DNA of 64,000 nucleotides from Yimella lutea (GTDB lineage: Bacteria > Actinomycetota > Actinomycetes > Actinomycetales > Dermatophilaceae): assembly GCF_006715095.1 (NCBI RefSeq), contig NZ_VFMO01000001.1:2480001-2544000 (forward strand). Direction: 5' to 3'. The notes below the pieces were generated by a model. The model made no database searches and had not been told where the DNA came from. It worked only from the letters and a program-made list of their open reading frames with translations. Both the position numbers and the translations under genes were made by a program. Within the stretch, counting starts at the first letter, position 1; each line of letters starts with the position of its first letter. Of the stretch, positions 1 to 9,470 are shown piece by piece.

Positions 1-1028
1 CCTACTCGCTCTATCTGTGGCACTGGCCGGTTCACTTGCTGCTGGGTCCCGACGGGCTCGCCGGCAGCATCGTGCTCACCGGAGTCGTCGGCTTCGCGAT
101 CTCCACTCTGCTCGCCTACCTGTCCGACCGATTCCTGGAGCAGCCGGTGCTGCGCGGTGGGATCAAGGCCCTGCTCCCTCGTCTCCGGGTCCCGATGGCG
201 GCCGTTTTCGCGCCCATGGTCGCCTTCGTGGTGGTGTGTGCCACCGTGTTGCTGCCCACCTCGGCGGCGCCGACCGGATCGCAGACGACGGTCATGCCAG
301 CAGCGATCACGCGGACCCAACCTGAGTACTCGGGCACACCTGCTGCCTTCGCGATGCTGGGCGATTCCGTGCCGTGGTACCTCACCGAACGCTTTCCGCG
401 CAAGCTGTTCCCGCAGGCGAAACCGGTCAACCTCGCCTCCGAGGGGTGCGACCTGCTGGACCGGCCGCTGCTGTCGGTCGACGGCATCAAGGATCAGCAC
501 GGAGCCTGCAAGCAGAACATGAACACCTGGGGCGCGCGATTGCGAGAGTCCGGCGCTGCGTCGTTGGTGGTCTGGGGTTCGCCGTTGCTGGCCTCGGCAC
601 ACCAGATGCCCGACGGTTCGAAGGGGCTGCTGGGTAACCCTGCGTACGAGCAACTGATTCTGCAGACCTACGACCGGATCTGGCAGACCGCACGGGCCAA
701 CGGAGCGCGGACCGTCGACGTGGTCAACGTGCCTTGTCGGCGCTTCGGAGCGGCTCCGGACTCCCAGGAGTACCAGCAACTGCAGCGCGAACAACCCGGC
801 TACGTCGAGGAGTTCAACGATCCGGTTCGACTGAACGGCCTCCTGGCCCGCTGGGTGTCCTCCACCCCGGGCGCCCGCCTGATCGACCTGCACAGCGCCA
901 TCTGCCCCGAAGGACGCCGGGATTCCATCAACGGAATCACCGTGTTCAACGACGGGCTGCATTTCTCCCCCGAGTTCACCCCGACGCTGTGGCGTTGGCT
1001 GCTCGGGCAGCTCAGCGCGCGCGCTTAA
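1..1028 (+). CDS. Membrane acyltransferase with C-terminal SGNH domain, 5' end outside window
   Basis: This is the C-terminal part of an OafA/YrhL-type O-acyltransferase; the reading frame is open from the first bases, so the start lies upstream. It opens with YSLYLWHWPV, the motif near the end of the acyltransferase-3 membrane domain. One or two further membrane segments follow, then an extracytoplasmic SGNH-like domain. The SGNH catalytic motifs are GDS (about 360-368) and DGLHF (about 951-965). Such enzymes transfer acyl groups to surface glycans; the substrate cannot be read from sequence. It converges on the next acyltransferase, and the two 3' ends overlap by 4 bases. Confidence 0.85.
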   Translation, partial: YSLYLWHWPVHLLLGPDGLAGSIVLTGVVGFAISTLLAYLSDRFLEQPVLRGGIKALLPRLRVPMAAVFAPMVAFVVVCATVLLPTSAAPTGSQTTVMPAAITRTQPEYSGTPAAFAMLGDSVPWYLTERFPRKLFPQAKPVNLASEGCDLLDRPLLSVDGIKDQHGACKQNMNTWGARLRESGAASLVVWGSPLLASAHQMPDGSKGLLGNPAYEQLILQTYDRIWQTARANGARTVDVVNVPCRRFGAAPDSQEYQQLQREQPGYVEEFNDPVRLNGLLARWVSSTPGARLIDLHSAICPEGRRDSINGITVFNDGLHFSPEFTPTLWRWLLGQLSARA

Positions 1029-3013
1029 CCCTCGACCCGCACGACCTGCGGGGCCAGCCAACTCCAGATGAGTTCGGCTCCCGGCTGCGAGAAGTGGATG
1101 CTGTCCTTGTAGACGCGGGCACCGTTGATGGTCCGCCGATATTCACCGGCCGGACACAGCTGACCGCTCAGGTCGAGCACCGACACGTCGCCCTGGTGGC
1201 GGGCCCTCCACTCACCGATCAACCTGTTCGCCCATGCGGTGTCGATCGGCACGGGCTCACGCCCGACGAGTTCTGCACTACGACCGCGCAATTGGGCCGG
1301 TTCGAGCACTCGACACGGAACGTTGACCACGTCGAGACGTCGCGCACCGGTGGTCTTGAACTGGCCGTACAAGGCGTCCAGGCTGCGCAGCAGGAGACGG
1401 CCCGCCTCCGGCGACCCCGGTTGGACGACACGCCCGTCGATCTGCAGCGGGAACAGGAATGCAAGGCCGGCCGGAGCGAGGATCACGTCCGACCCTGCGG
1501 CACGCGCCTGCCCTGGCCACCGTTCGCGCCAGGCTGCGCAACCAGGATCCTCAGGGATCGTCTTGTCCAGGACGGCGAGGGTCACAGGTACCGGGTTGCA
1601 GCCGTTGTACGTCGCCAACCTGGTCATCTGCAAACCCGGATAGCTCGATCGGTGGAATCCTTCGACGAGGGACGAGGGTATCGAGTCGCCGACCACGGCC
1701 ATCCGGACCGGGGTCGTCGGCGCGACATACCGCACGGATGCGTCCAGAGGCTGCCCGTTCCACGGCGGGCTGTCTGTCTGCGGCAACGAGTTCCACAGAC
1801 CTGCCGCGATCGCGGCCAGCACGGCCACCGTCACGAAGCCGGTGGCCCGAGGTACTCGTCGGCGCAGCATACGCCGGACCGAGCCGCGAAGCCCGTACAT
1901 CAGGATCGGCAGTTCGACCAGCCGGTAGGACGCGACCGCGCAGACCCAGGTGAGCAAAAACTGCAGCAACCCGTTGACCAGCGCCGGCAACGAGTCGAAG
2001 CGCAACCACAAGGAGATCGGCCAGTGGTACAGGTACAGCCCGTAGCTGATCTGTCCCAAGTGGACCAGGGGCGCAATCCCGATCACCCGGTTGATCGTGA
2101 GTCTGCGCGTGTCCAGCGCGGAGATACCCATGAAGGCCGCGAGCACCGCGAAACAGAACAGACCGCCATACCGGAACGCACCTGTGCTGCGCTCGTCGAG
2201 CAGGAAGAAGGCACTGAGCGAAACGATGGTGCCGATCCACCCGATCGCGTTGGTGATGCCGCGCGGCAACCGGAACTTCTCGCGTCCGGGGGCTGCGGTG
2301 TACATCGCTGCACCGGCCACACCGACGATCAGGGCCTGCATGCGAACGTCGGTGCCGTAGTAGAGCCGGCTTCCGGAGCCGCCCCCCGGGCCGACGAGGT
2401 AGGAGGTCCAGGCTGCGCTCGCGGCCGCGAGCGCGACCAACATCCACACGCGCACGGCTTTACGGCGGCTGACCGCGAACAGACCGAGGATGAGCCAGGG
2501 AACGAAGAGGTAGAACTGCTCCTCGACGGACAATGTCCACACATGGCGCAGCGGCGAAGGATCGCTGAAGTAGTCGAAGTACTGGTCGTCGCGTTCGATC
2601 AGGCGCCAGTTCTGCCAGAACGTCAGTGTCGCGAACGCATCACCCGCGGTCTGCGAGCGGTTCGGGGTGCTGTCGACGAACGCGACCTTGACCAGTACCG
2701 CCAGCACCAGCAGACACATCGCGGGGACGATGCGTCGCGCGCGGCGCAGGTAGAAGCGCACCACGTCCAGATCGCCGTACTTGTACCGCTCCTTGATCAG
2801 GATGGTGCCGATCAGGAATCCGGAGAAGACGAAGAAATGGTTGATGCCGATCCAACCGCCCACCAACCAACTGGCGCCGAAGTGGTAAGCGATGACCAAC
2901 AGCACGAACAGACCGCGGTAACCGTCCATCGCGCGGCGGTAGCTCGGTCCGTGCTGCTCAAGGTCGAGCGCGACGCTGCGGCGCAGCACATCGGGCACGT
3001 CGAGTCCTGCCAT
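1025..3013 (-). CDS. Membrane acyltransferase with C-terminal SGNH domain (OafA/YrhL-like)
   Basis: A 662-residue protein. Residues about 30-385 form the multi-span acyltransferase-3 domain, with an active-site-like histidine in IAYHFGAS, FFVFSGFLI, SVEEQFYLF and SYGLYLYHWP. Residues about 435-662 form an SGNH domain with VVGDSIPSS and DSIHFS. It probably O-acylates an envelope polysaccharide or lipid-linked glycan. The start is the ATG just inside a GTG-ATG pair, preceded by GAGAGG at good spacing; the GTG at 3016 is the alternative. The same architecture occurs in the genes on either side, so this is a paralogous trio. Acceptor and acyl donor are unknown. Confidence 0.88.
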   Translation of the reverse strand: MAGLDVPDVLRRSVALDLEQHGPSYRRAMDGYRGLFVLLVIAYHFGASWLVGGWIGINHFFVFSGFLIGTILIKERYKYGDLDVVRFYLRRARRIVPAMCLLVLAVLVKVAFVDSTPNRSQTAGDAFATLTFWQNWRLIERDDQYFDYFSDPSPLRHVWTLSVEEQFYLFVPWLILGLFAVSRRKAVRVWMLVALAAASAAWTSYLVGPGGGSGSRLYYGTDVRMQALIVGVAGAAMYTAAPGREKFRLPRGITNAIGWIGTIVSLSAFFLLDERSTGAFRYGGLFCFAVLAAFMGISALDTRRLTINRVIGIAPLVHLGQISYGLYLYHWPISLWLRFDSLPALVNGLLQFLLTWVCAVASYRLVELPILMYGLRGSVRRMLRRRVPRATGFVTVAVLAAIAAGLWNSLPQTDSPPWNGQPLDASVRYVAPTTPVRMAVVGDSIPSSLVEGFHRSSYPGLQMTRLATYNGCNPVPVTLAVLDKTIPEDPGCAAWRERWPGQARAAGSDVILAPAGLAFLFPLQIDGRVVQPGSPEAGRLLLRSLDALYGQFKTTGARRLDVVNVPCRVLEPAQLRGRSAELVGREPVPIDTAWANRLIGEWRARHQGDVSVLDLSGQLCPAGEYRRTINGARVYKDSIHFSQPGAELIWSWLAPQVVRVEG

Positions 3014-3108
3014 CACATGTCCTCTCGGCCGGACCGCATCCGGCCGGGTATGTCGTGCCGACGGAACAACGAGCAGGAGCCGTCGATCACGGCTCCCGAT
3101 CTGCTGTG

Positions 3109-3786
3109 TCAGACGTCTGTCGAGCGCCCGTCGGGAACGCGGTCGGCGTCGACGTCTCCACGGTCGAAGTCGTCATCCTCGTAGGAACGGCGGCGTCGGC
3201 GGTCAGCACGCTCGTCCAGGTCGTCCTCGAGCACGGGGCGGCGTCCACGACGTCCGGAGTCGCGTGCGGAATCACGTCCGGTCGGACGATCGGCGTCGTC
3301 GTCCACGATTGCGGGGCGGCGACCGCGGCGCTCGGCATCGCGTGCGGAACCACGTCCGGTCGGACGATCGTCGTCGTCCTCGTCGTCGTCGAACCGGTCG
3401 CTCGCCGAGGTACGGCGGGGGGCAGGACGGTCGTCGTAGCCCTCGTCGTCATCATCGTGGCGAGCGGGTCGACGTTCCTGCCGCTTGTCGAGACCGAAAA
3501 GAGCGACTCCGAGTGCCGGAATCAACAGGCCGAGTGCGAGGGCGATGATCGCGCGCAGTTTGGCTGCGTCGTTGACTCCCTGGCAAGCACCTCTGCCCCA
3601 TCCGTCCGGCGGGGAGGCCGCCGATCCACACCCGAATACCCCGCCTACGTCACCCTTGGGTACCCACAGAGGTGTGAAGTAGAAGTATGCGGCGAGGCCC
3701 AGCAATGGAAGCCCGCACAACAACGCGATCTTGCTGCCTGTCCGCAACGCTGTCACAGTGCGGGTCTCGTATCCATCAGCTGACAT
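3109..3786 (-). CDS. Small membrane protein with acidic/arginine-rich repeat tail
   Basis: About 225 residues, not recognised as a named family. The N-terminal half has two hydrophobic segments (KIALLCGLPLLGLAAYFYF and a second around IIALALGLLIPALGVALFG). They are separated by a loop with two cysteines. The C-terminal half is highly charged (Asp/Arg) and probably disordered, with a 26-residue unit present twice (DDRPTGRGSARDAERRGRR and DRPTGRDSARDSGRRGRR). The chosen ATG sits just before the first hydrophobic segment, and no strong ribosome site is visible. It lies between two acyltransferase genes on opposite strands. A cytoplasmic charged tail anchored by two helices is the simplest reading. 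Confidence 0.6.
   Translation of the reverse strand: MSADGYETRTVTALRTGSKIALLCGLPLLGLAAYFYFTPLWVPKGDVGGVFGCGSAASPPDGWGRGACQGVNDAAKLRAIIALALGLLIPALGVALFGLDKRQERRPARHDDDDEGYDDRPAPRRTSASDRFDDDEDDDDRPTGRGSARDAERRGRRPAIVDDDADRPTGRDSARDSGRRGRRPVLEDDLDERADRRRRRSYEDDDFDRGDVDADRVPDGRSTDV
3222..3377. repeat. Two tandem 78-base units inside the charged-tail gene
   Basis: The segments around 3260 and 3338 share TCGCGTGCGGAA followed by CACGTCCGGTCGGACGATCG, at a period of 78 bases (26 codons). The unit encodes the repeated D/R-rich tail of the gene at 3109-3786. The period keeps the reading frame, so copy number could change without breaking the protein. Confidence 0.7.
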
Positions 3787-3873
3787 GGCGGCGATGCTAC
3801 CGGCAGCAACGACTGCAGATCTACTGCTCGGTAGATATGATCCGACGAGTTTTCCTGCCGATGGAAGGACCCC

Positions 3874-5787
3874 GTGGCCAAGCACAAGTCGTTGCCGTAC
3901 CGTCCGGCTCTCGACGGCCTGCGTGGGGTCGCAGTCGCTGCCGTCGTCGTCTTCCATCTGAACAAGTCCGCCCTTCCTGGCGGATGGCTCGGGGTCGACC
4001 TCTTCTTCGTCCTGTCCGGATTCCTGATCACGTCACTGCTGCTGACCGAACACAATCGTTGGGGGCGGATCAGTCTCGGCGGTTTCTGGGCATCCCGAGC
4101 TCGCCGGCTCCTGCCGAGCCTGGTCCTCATGCTGTTGGCGGTGCTGACTGCATCCGCGTTCCTGGCCGAGCACGGACGGCGTCCGGCCATCGGTGGGGAC
4201 GTCCTGGCGGCATTCTTCTACGTCGCCAACTGGCGCTTCCTGCTCGGGGACGAGCAGTACTTCGCGACGATCGCGATGCCCTCACCAGTGCGACACACCT
4301 GGTCCTTGTCCATCGAGGAGCAGTTCTACTTCGTCTTTCCGCTGCTGTTGGCGGCGCTCCTGGTCGTGGTCCGGCGGCGGGTCCAACTCGCGGTCGTTCT
4401 GGGTGTTCTCGCGACCGCTTCGGCCCTATGGATGTCGGTCAAGTACGTACCGGGCGTCGACCCGTCCCGGGTCTACTACGGCACCGACACCCGCATCTTC
4501 GAGTTGCTGATCGGCGCCGCAGCAGGAGCACTTCTGGGTGCTCACGAGTTCGCGGAACGGACCCGCTGGCGCGTCGACGGCATGATCGAGCGCCTGGCCT
4601 GGCCGGCCATCGCACTGTTCGTGTCGAGCTTCTTCCTGGTGGACGAGAACAGTCCCTTCGTCTTCCGCGGTGGGTTGGCCCTGCTGTGCCTGATCGCTGT
4701 CGTCCCGATCGTCGCCGCATCGGCGCGGACGAGGAACTCCTTCCAGCGACTCTTGGGATGGGAGCCTTTGCGTGGTCTCGGCCTGATCAGCTACTCGCTG
4801 TACCTGTGGCACTGGCCGGTAATCGTCTTCCTGAACGCGGAGATCGTCGCGAACCCCTGGGCGCGGGCGCTCGCCCAGGTCACGCTCTCCCTCGGCCTGG
4901 CGTACGCGACCTGGCGGTTCGTGGAGCAGCCGATCCGACGTGGCGGCTTTCGGGCGCTGGTGCCTGGCCGACCGGCGACCAGCCGCGCCGTCACGATCGC
5001 CACCGTGCCGCTCCTGCTGGCCGGGCCGTTTCTCGTCCGGCTCACACCCGCACCGGCGGCGACGGTTCGTAATGTGGATCTGGCTGTCGGGACGTATGTG
5101 CCTCTGGAAGAGCGCGCGGTCGTGACCTTGATCGGCAACTCGATCCCGGAAAGTCTGAAGACCGGTTTCGACGCTGCGGAGTACCCGGACATCGAGGCCA
5201 AAGAGGTGACGAGCATTGGTTGTGATCCGTTCGTCTCCAACCGGTGGCGTGACGGAGCAGTTCAACCGCCCTCCTCGGAGTGCCGCGGATGGAAGGACGG
5301 CGGCTGGGTCCGAGCGCTCGGCGAGCAGAGACCCGCGCTCACGTTGTTCTTCGTCCCCCAGACAACGACTGGCGACTGGGGTGACGCAGGGCGGAAGATC
5401 GAGTTCGGCACCCCGGCGTACGACCGATGGTTGGCCGGAGAACTCACCACGCTGCACCGCAGGGTCACATCGGCAAAAGGGGGCCGGTTCGTGGTGATGA
5501 ATCTTGCCTGCCACCGCCAGACCGACTTCGGTTTTGATCCGACGATCAAGAACGTCAATGACGATCGCAGGGTGCAACACGTCAACCGGGTCGTCGCGGT
5601 TTGGGCGAAGCAGGCAGGAGTTCCGGTCATCGACCAGTACAAGGCGCTGTGCACCGGCGGCTATCACGGATCGGTCAACGGCGTCCCGCTGTACAAAGAC
5701 ACGCTCCACTTCACCCCGGAGAGTGCGCGCATCATGTGGAGTTGGCTGGTGCCCCAGCTCCAGACCGCGTTGCAGAGCAGGGGCTGA
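3874..5787 (+). CDS. Membrane acyltransferase with SGNH-like domain carrying GNS instead of GDS
   Basis: A 637-residue protein starting at GTG 3874 behind GGAAGGA. Residues 1-390 are the acyltransferase-3 domain: DGLRG near residue 14, His28 in VFHLNKS, FFVLSGFLIT, SIEEQFYFVFP near 146 and YSLYLWHWP near 307. Residues about 415-637 are the SGNH-like domain, with DTLHFT near 609-614. The first SGNH block reads LIGNSIPES (421-423), so the usual GDS aspartate is Asn while the nucleophile serine is kept. The next gene starts 2 bases after its stop, suggesting co-translation. Role: probable O-acylation of a surface glycan; acceptor unknown. Confidence 0.88.
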   Translation: MAKHKSLPYRPALDGLRGVAVAAVVVFHLNKSALPGGWLGVDLFFVLSGFLITSLLLTEHNRWGRISLGGFWASRARRLLPSLVLMLLAVLTASAFLAEHGRRPAIGGDVLAAFFYVANWRFLLGDEQYFATIAMPSPVRHTWSLSIEEQFYFVFPLLLAALLVVVRRRVQLAVVLGVLATASALWMSVKYVPGVDPSRVYYGTDTRIFELLIGAAAGALLGAHEFAERTRWRVDGMIERLAWPAIALFVSSFFLVDENSPFVFRGGLALLCLIAVVPIVAASARTRNSFQRLLGWEPLRGLGLISYSLYLWHWPVIVFLNAEIVANPWARALAQVTLSLGLAYATWRFVEQPIRRGGFRALVPGRPATSRAVTIATVPLLLAGPFLVRLTPAPAATVRNVDLAVGTYVPLEERAVVTLIGNSIPESLKTGFDAAEYPDIEAKEVTSIGCDPFVSNRWRDGAVQPPSSECRGWKDGGWVRALGEQRPALTLFFVPQTTTGDWGDAGRKIEFGTPAYDRWLAGELTTLHRRVTSAKGGRFVVMNLACHRQTDFGFDPTIKNVNDDRRVQHVNRVVAVWAKQAGVPVIDQYKALCTGGYHGSVNGVPLYKDTLHFTPESARIMWSWLVPQLQTALQSRG

Positions 5788-5789
5788 TC

Positions 5790-6785
5790 GTGCCGGTGGC
5801 GGTGATCCTCGCCGGTGGACTCGGTACCCGGATGCGGCCGCTGACCGACCTGCGGGCCAAACCCGCGCTCCTGGTCGCCGGGACGCCCATCGTCGGTCAT
5901 CAGTTGCGTTGGTTGGCGTCTGCCGGGATCAGGCGGGTCGTGATCGCGACCTCCTACCGCGCGAAAGACCTGCGCACGGTCCTGGACGACGGCTCGGAGT
6001 TCGGGGTAGCGGTCAGTTACGTGCACGAAGCCGAACCTCTCGGGACCGGTGGCGCACTGGCGCTGGCCACCCGAGCGATGGATCCGCACCAGGCTGTCGT
6101 CGTCCTCAACGGCGACCAACTCACCGGTCACGACCTCGAAGCGCACCTGCTCGCGTTCGCCGACGGCGGCGTGGCTGTCACCATTCATGCCCGGCGAGTG
6201 GACGATGCACGCGCGTTCGGCCTGTTGGAACTCGACGGTGATCAGGTCCGCGGCTTTCGCGAGAAGCCCACCGAGCCGGTTCCCGGCGTCGTGAATGCCG
6301 GCACCTACATCCTGCGGGCAGGTGTCCTGCGCGACGTGCCGAGCGACACCGCGGTGAGCCTCGAACGTGAGGTGTTCCCCCGCCTGATCGCCGACGGTTC
6401 CGTCGTCACCGCATACCTGGAGGACGCCTACTGCCTGGACGTCGGCTCCCCCCGTGCGCTCCTTCAGGCCAACCGGGACGCGGTCGCCAGAACCGGTGCC
6501 ATAGCGCGGGTCGACGGCGTCGTGGCGAGCAGCGCGACCATCGACGGACACAGTTATGTCGGGACCGGCGCGGCGGTCGGCGCCGACGCGGTCGTCCACG
6601 GATCGGTCTTGATGCCCGGATGTGTCATCGGTGACGGCACGAAGATCGAACGCTCGATTGTCGCCCAGACCGCCGTCGTGGCCGCGGGAGTTCGGCTGCA
6701 GGACAACGTCATCGGCGAAGGAGCGCGGGTCAGCAGCTCCCTCGAACCCGGTGCGGTCGTGCCGACCGGTGCTGTGGTCGGTTAG
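5790..6785 (+). CDS. NDP-sugar pyrophosphorylase with hexapeptide-repeat C-terminus
   Basis: A 331-residue nucleotidyltransferase. The N-terminus has VILAGGLGTRMRPLTD followed by KPALLVAG, the nucleotide- and Mg-binding signature of GlmU/ManC/RmlA-type enzymes, then VVVLNGDQ. Residues from about 235 show left-handed beta-helix character (GTGAAVGADAVVHGSV, IGDGTKIERSIV). It should activate a sugar-1-phosphate with an NTP in the cytoplasm; mannose-1-phosphate guanylyltransferase is a likely but unproven assignment. The GTG start is taken because it opens directly on the nucleotidyltransferase domain, 2 bases after the acyltransferase stop. The coupling suggests both act on the same glycan pathway. 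Its stop overlaps the convergent polA stop. Confidence 0.85.
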   Translation: MPVAVILAGGLGTRMRPLTDLRAKPALLVAGTPIVGHQLRWLASAGIRRVVIATSYRAKDLRTVLDDGSEFGVAVSYVHEAEPLGTGGALALATRAMDPHQAVVVLNGDQLTGHDLEAHLLAFADGGVAVTIHARRVDDARAFGLLELDGDQVRGFREKPTEPVPGVVNAGTYILRAGVLRDVPSDTAVSLEREVFPRLIADGSVVTAYLEDAYCLDVGSPRALLQANRDAVARTGAIARVDGVVASSATIDGHSYVGTGAAVGADAVVHGSVLMPGCVIGDGTKIERSIVAQTAVVAAGVRLQDNVIGEGARVSSSLEPGAVVPTGAVVG

Positions 6786-9451
6786 TGCGCCGCCTGGTGC
6801 CAGGAATTGCCCACGCCGATGCTCACGTCGAGCGGAACGTCCATCTCGATCGCTGCGCCCATCTCACGACGCACGAGATCCTCGACCTGGTCGCGCTCGC
6901 CCGGCGCGATCTCCAGCACCAGTTCGTCGTGCACCTGCAGCAGCATACGTGACTTCAGGTCGGTGTCATCGAGCGCGCGTTGCACACCGAGCATCGCCAT
7001 CTTCACCACATCGGCGGCCGAACCCTGGATCGGTGCATTGAGCGCCATCCGCTCGGCCATCTCGCGGCGCGGACGGTTGTCGGACGTGAGGTCGGGCAGG
7101 TACCGGCGGCGGCCGAGCATCGTCTCGGTGTAACCCACCACCCGGGCGTTGTCGACGACCGAGCGCAGGTAGTCGCGCACGCCACCGAACCGCTTGAAGT
7201 ACTCGTCCATGAGGTCCTTCGCCTCACCGGTGCTGATCGTGAGCTGCTTGGACAGACCGAACGCGGACAACCCGTACGCAAGTCCGTAACTCATCGCCTT
7301 GACCTTCGACCTCATCTCCAGGGTTACGTCGGCGGGCTCCACTCCGAAGACGCGTGCTCCGACGAATCGGTGCAGGTCCTCGCCGGTGCGGAAGGCTTCG
7401 ATGAGCCCCTCGTCGCCGGACAGGTGAGCCATGATGCGCATCTCGATCTGGCTGTAGTCGGCCGACATCAATGACTCGTAACCCTCTCCCACCACGAACA
7501 CCTCGCGCACCCGGCGGCCGGCCTCGGTGCGAATCGGAATGTTCTGCAGGTTCGGGTCGACCGAGGACAGCCGGCCGGTCGCGGCGACGGTCTGCAGGTA
7601 GGTGGTGTGGATGCGTCCGTCGTCGGCGGCCGACTTCATCAGACCCTCGACGGTGACCCGCAGGCGTGACCAGTCGCGGTGCCGCAGCAGTGCTTCCAGG
7701 AACGGGTGCTCGGTCTTGGTGTACAGGTCGGTGAGTGCGTCGGCGTCAGTGGTGTAGCCGGTCTTGGTCTTCTTGGTCTTCGGCATGCCCAGCTGGTCGA
7801 ACAACACGACCTGCAACTGCTTGGGTGAGCCGAGATTGATCTGCTCGCCGCCGATCGCGTCGTACGCGTCCTGCTGCGCCTGCCGCACGCCGTCGGCGTA
7901 CTCCGATTCCAGCGACTGCATCGCGTCGGCGTCGACCGCAATACCGGTGCGCTCCATCGAGGCCAACACACCGGTCAGCGGAAGCTCCACCTCGCGCAGC
8001 AACTGCGCTCCACCGGTGTTGTCGAGTTCGGTCGCCAATGCCTGGGCGAGTTCGGCAACGGCGGCGGCCCGCACCATGGCTTCGTGCGCCTCGGTGTCGG
8101 TGCCGCCGAAGTCGAGCATCCCCTGCGCGGCGGGTTCGGCGTCGGCCCGCAGTTCGCGCTTGAGGTAGCGCAGGACGAGGTCGGCGAGGTCGTACGAACG
8201 CTGGTCAGGACGCACCAGGTAAGCCGACAGCGCCGTATCGTTGACGATGCCCTCGACCGGCAACCCACTGGCCACGAGTGCCTGCGCCTGCGGCTTGGCG
8301 TCGTGCATCACCTTCGGTCGAGCAGCGTCCGAAAGCCATTCCCGCACAGCGATCTCGCCTCGCGGTTCAAGCGTCGCGAGCTCGAGGTAGGCCGCCTTGT
8401 GGTCGGCGCTGATCGCGATCGCTTCGGCCTCGCCCGCGCCGCGCGCCCAGCGTCCGATGACCTCGACACCGGCGGTCACCCCGCTGCTGAGGTGCTCCCC
8501 GATCCATTCGGCCACCTCACCCGGCGGGAGCACCTGGCCCTCGACATCGACTCCGTCCTCGGCCTCCTCCTGCACAGCTTCGAGCGTGGCGAACAGGCGG
8601 TCCCGCAGCACTTTGAACTCCAGGCCGTCGAAGACGGTGTGCACCTCCTGGCGGTCCCACACCTGGCGCTCGAGACCGTCCGGATCGGTGGGCAGCACGA
8701 CATCGCGCAGCAACTGGTTGAGCCGGCGGTTACGCAGCACCCCGTCGAGGTGGGCCCGGAACGACTCGCCGGCCTTGCCCTTGATCTCGCCCGCATTGGC
8801 AACGACGCCGGCGAGGTCGCCGTACAGGCCGATCCATTTGGCCGCCGTCTTCGGACCGACACCCGGGACACCGGGCAGGTTGTCGGACGACTCCCCCACC
8901 AGCGCGGCGAGGTCGCTGTAGCGCTCGGGCAGAACTCCGTACTTCTCCTGCACCGCGGCCGGTGTCATGCGAGCAAGTTCCGAGACACCGCGCACCGGGT
9001 AGAGCAGGGTGACTTTGTCGTTGACCAACTGCAACGCGTCCCGGTCGCCGGAACAGATCAGCACCTCGTCGAAACCGGCGTCGACCGCCTGGGTCGTGAG
9101 GGTGGCGATGATGTCGTCGGCCTCGTAGCCCTCGGACTCGATGTAGGTGATTCGCAGTGCGTCGAGCACCTCACGCAGCAGGGAGACTTGACCCTTGAAC
9201 TCGTCCGGGGTGGCCGAACGTCCGGCCTTGTACTCGGCGTACTCCTCCACCCGGAAGGTCTTGCGCGAGACGTCGAAGGCCACGCCGACGTGGGTCGGTT
9301 CCTCGTCACGCAGGACGTTGATGAGCATCGAGGTGAAGCCGTAGACGGCGTTCGTGTGCTGCCCCGTCGTGGTCGAGAAGTTCTCGGCCGGGAGGGCGAA
9401 GAAGGCGCGGTACGCCAAGGAATGTCCGTCCAACAACAACAATCTCTTCAC
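6782..9451 (-). CDS. polA: DNA polymerase I
   Basis: About 889 residues, normal for actinobacterial Pol I. The N-terminal 5' nuclease domain begins RLLLLDGHSLAYRAFFALP and contains YEADDIIATL and GVPGVGPKTAAKW. The middle domain lacks the DxE of a proofreading exonuclease, as is usual in this phylum. The polymerase domain has motif A (DYSQIEMRIMAHLSGDE), motif B (RSKVKAMSYGLAYG) and motif C (VHDELVLE). It works in Okazaki-fragment maturation and excision repair. The GTG at 9451 gives the conserved start; an in-frame ATG at 9472 would overlap the start of the divergent thioesterase gene. Confidence 0.96.
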   Translation of the reverse strand: MKRLLLLDGHSLAYRAFFALPAENFSTTTGQHTNAVYGFTSMLINVLRDEEPTHVGVAFDVSRKTFRVEEYAEYKAGRSATPDEFKGQVSLLREVLDALRITYIESEGYEADDIIATLTTQAVDAGFDEVLICSGDRDALQLVNDKVTLLYPVRGVSELARMTPAAVQEKYGVLPERYSDLAALVGESSDNLPGVPGVGPKTAAKWIGLYGDLAGVVANAGEIKGKAGESFRAHLDGVLRNRRLNQLLRDVVLPTDPDGLERQVWDRQEVHTVFDGLEFKVLRDRLFATLEAVQEEAEDGVDVEGQVLPPGEVAEWIGEHLSSGVTAGVEVIGRWARGAGEAEAIAISADHKAAYLELATLEPRGEIAVREWLSDAARPKVMHDAKPQAQALVASGLPVEGIVNDTALSAYLVRPDQRSYDLADLVLRYLKRELRADAEPAAQGMLDFGGTDTEAHEAMVRAAAVAELAQALATELDNTGGAQLLREVELPLTGVLASMERTGIAVDADAMQSLESEYADGVRQAQQDAYDAIGGEQINLGSPKQLQVVLFDQLGMPKTKKTKTGYTTDADALTDLYTKTEHPFLEALLRHRDWSRLRVTVEGLMKSAADDGRIHTTYLQTVAATGRLSSVDPNLQNIPIRTEAGRRVREVFVVGEGYESLMSADYSQIEMRIMAHLSGDEGLIEAFRTGEDLHRFVGARVFGVEPADVTLEMRSKVKAMSYGLAYGLSAFGLSKQLTISTGEAKDLMDEYFKRFGGVRDYLRSVVDNARVVGYTETMLGRRRYLPDLTSDNRPRREMAERMALNAPIQGSAADVVKMAMLGVQRALDDTDLKSRMLLQVHDELVLEIAPGERDQVEDLVRREMGAAIEMDVPLDVSIGVGNSWHQAAH

Positions 9452-9470
9452 GCATGGCAGCCTAAGCCCC

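Noticed and set aside
734..3184. Long plus-strand reading frame opposite the second acyltransferase
   Set aside because: It is the antisense shadow of a clear membrane enzyme, has low-complexity R/Q/D-rich translation and no family resemblance.
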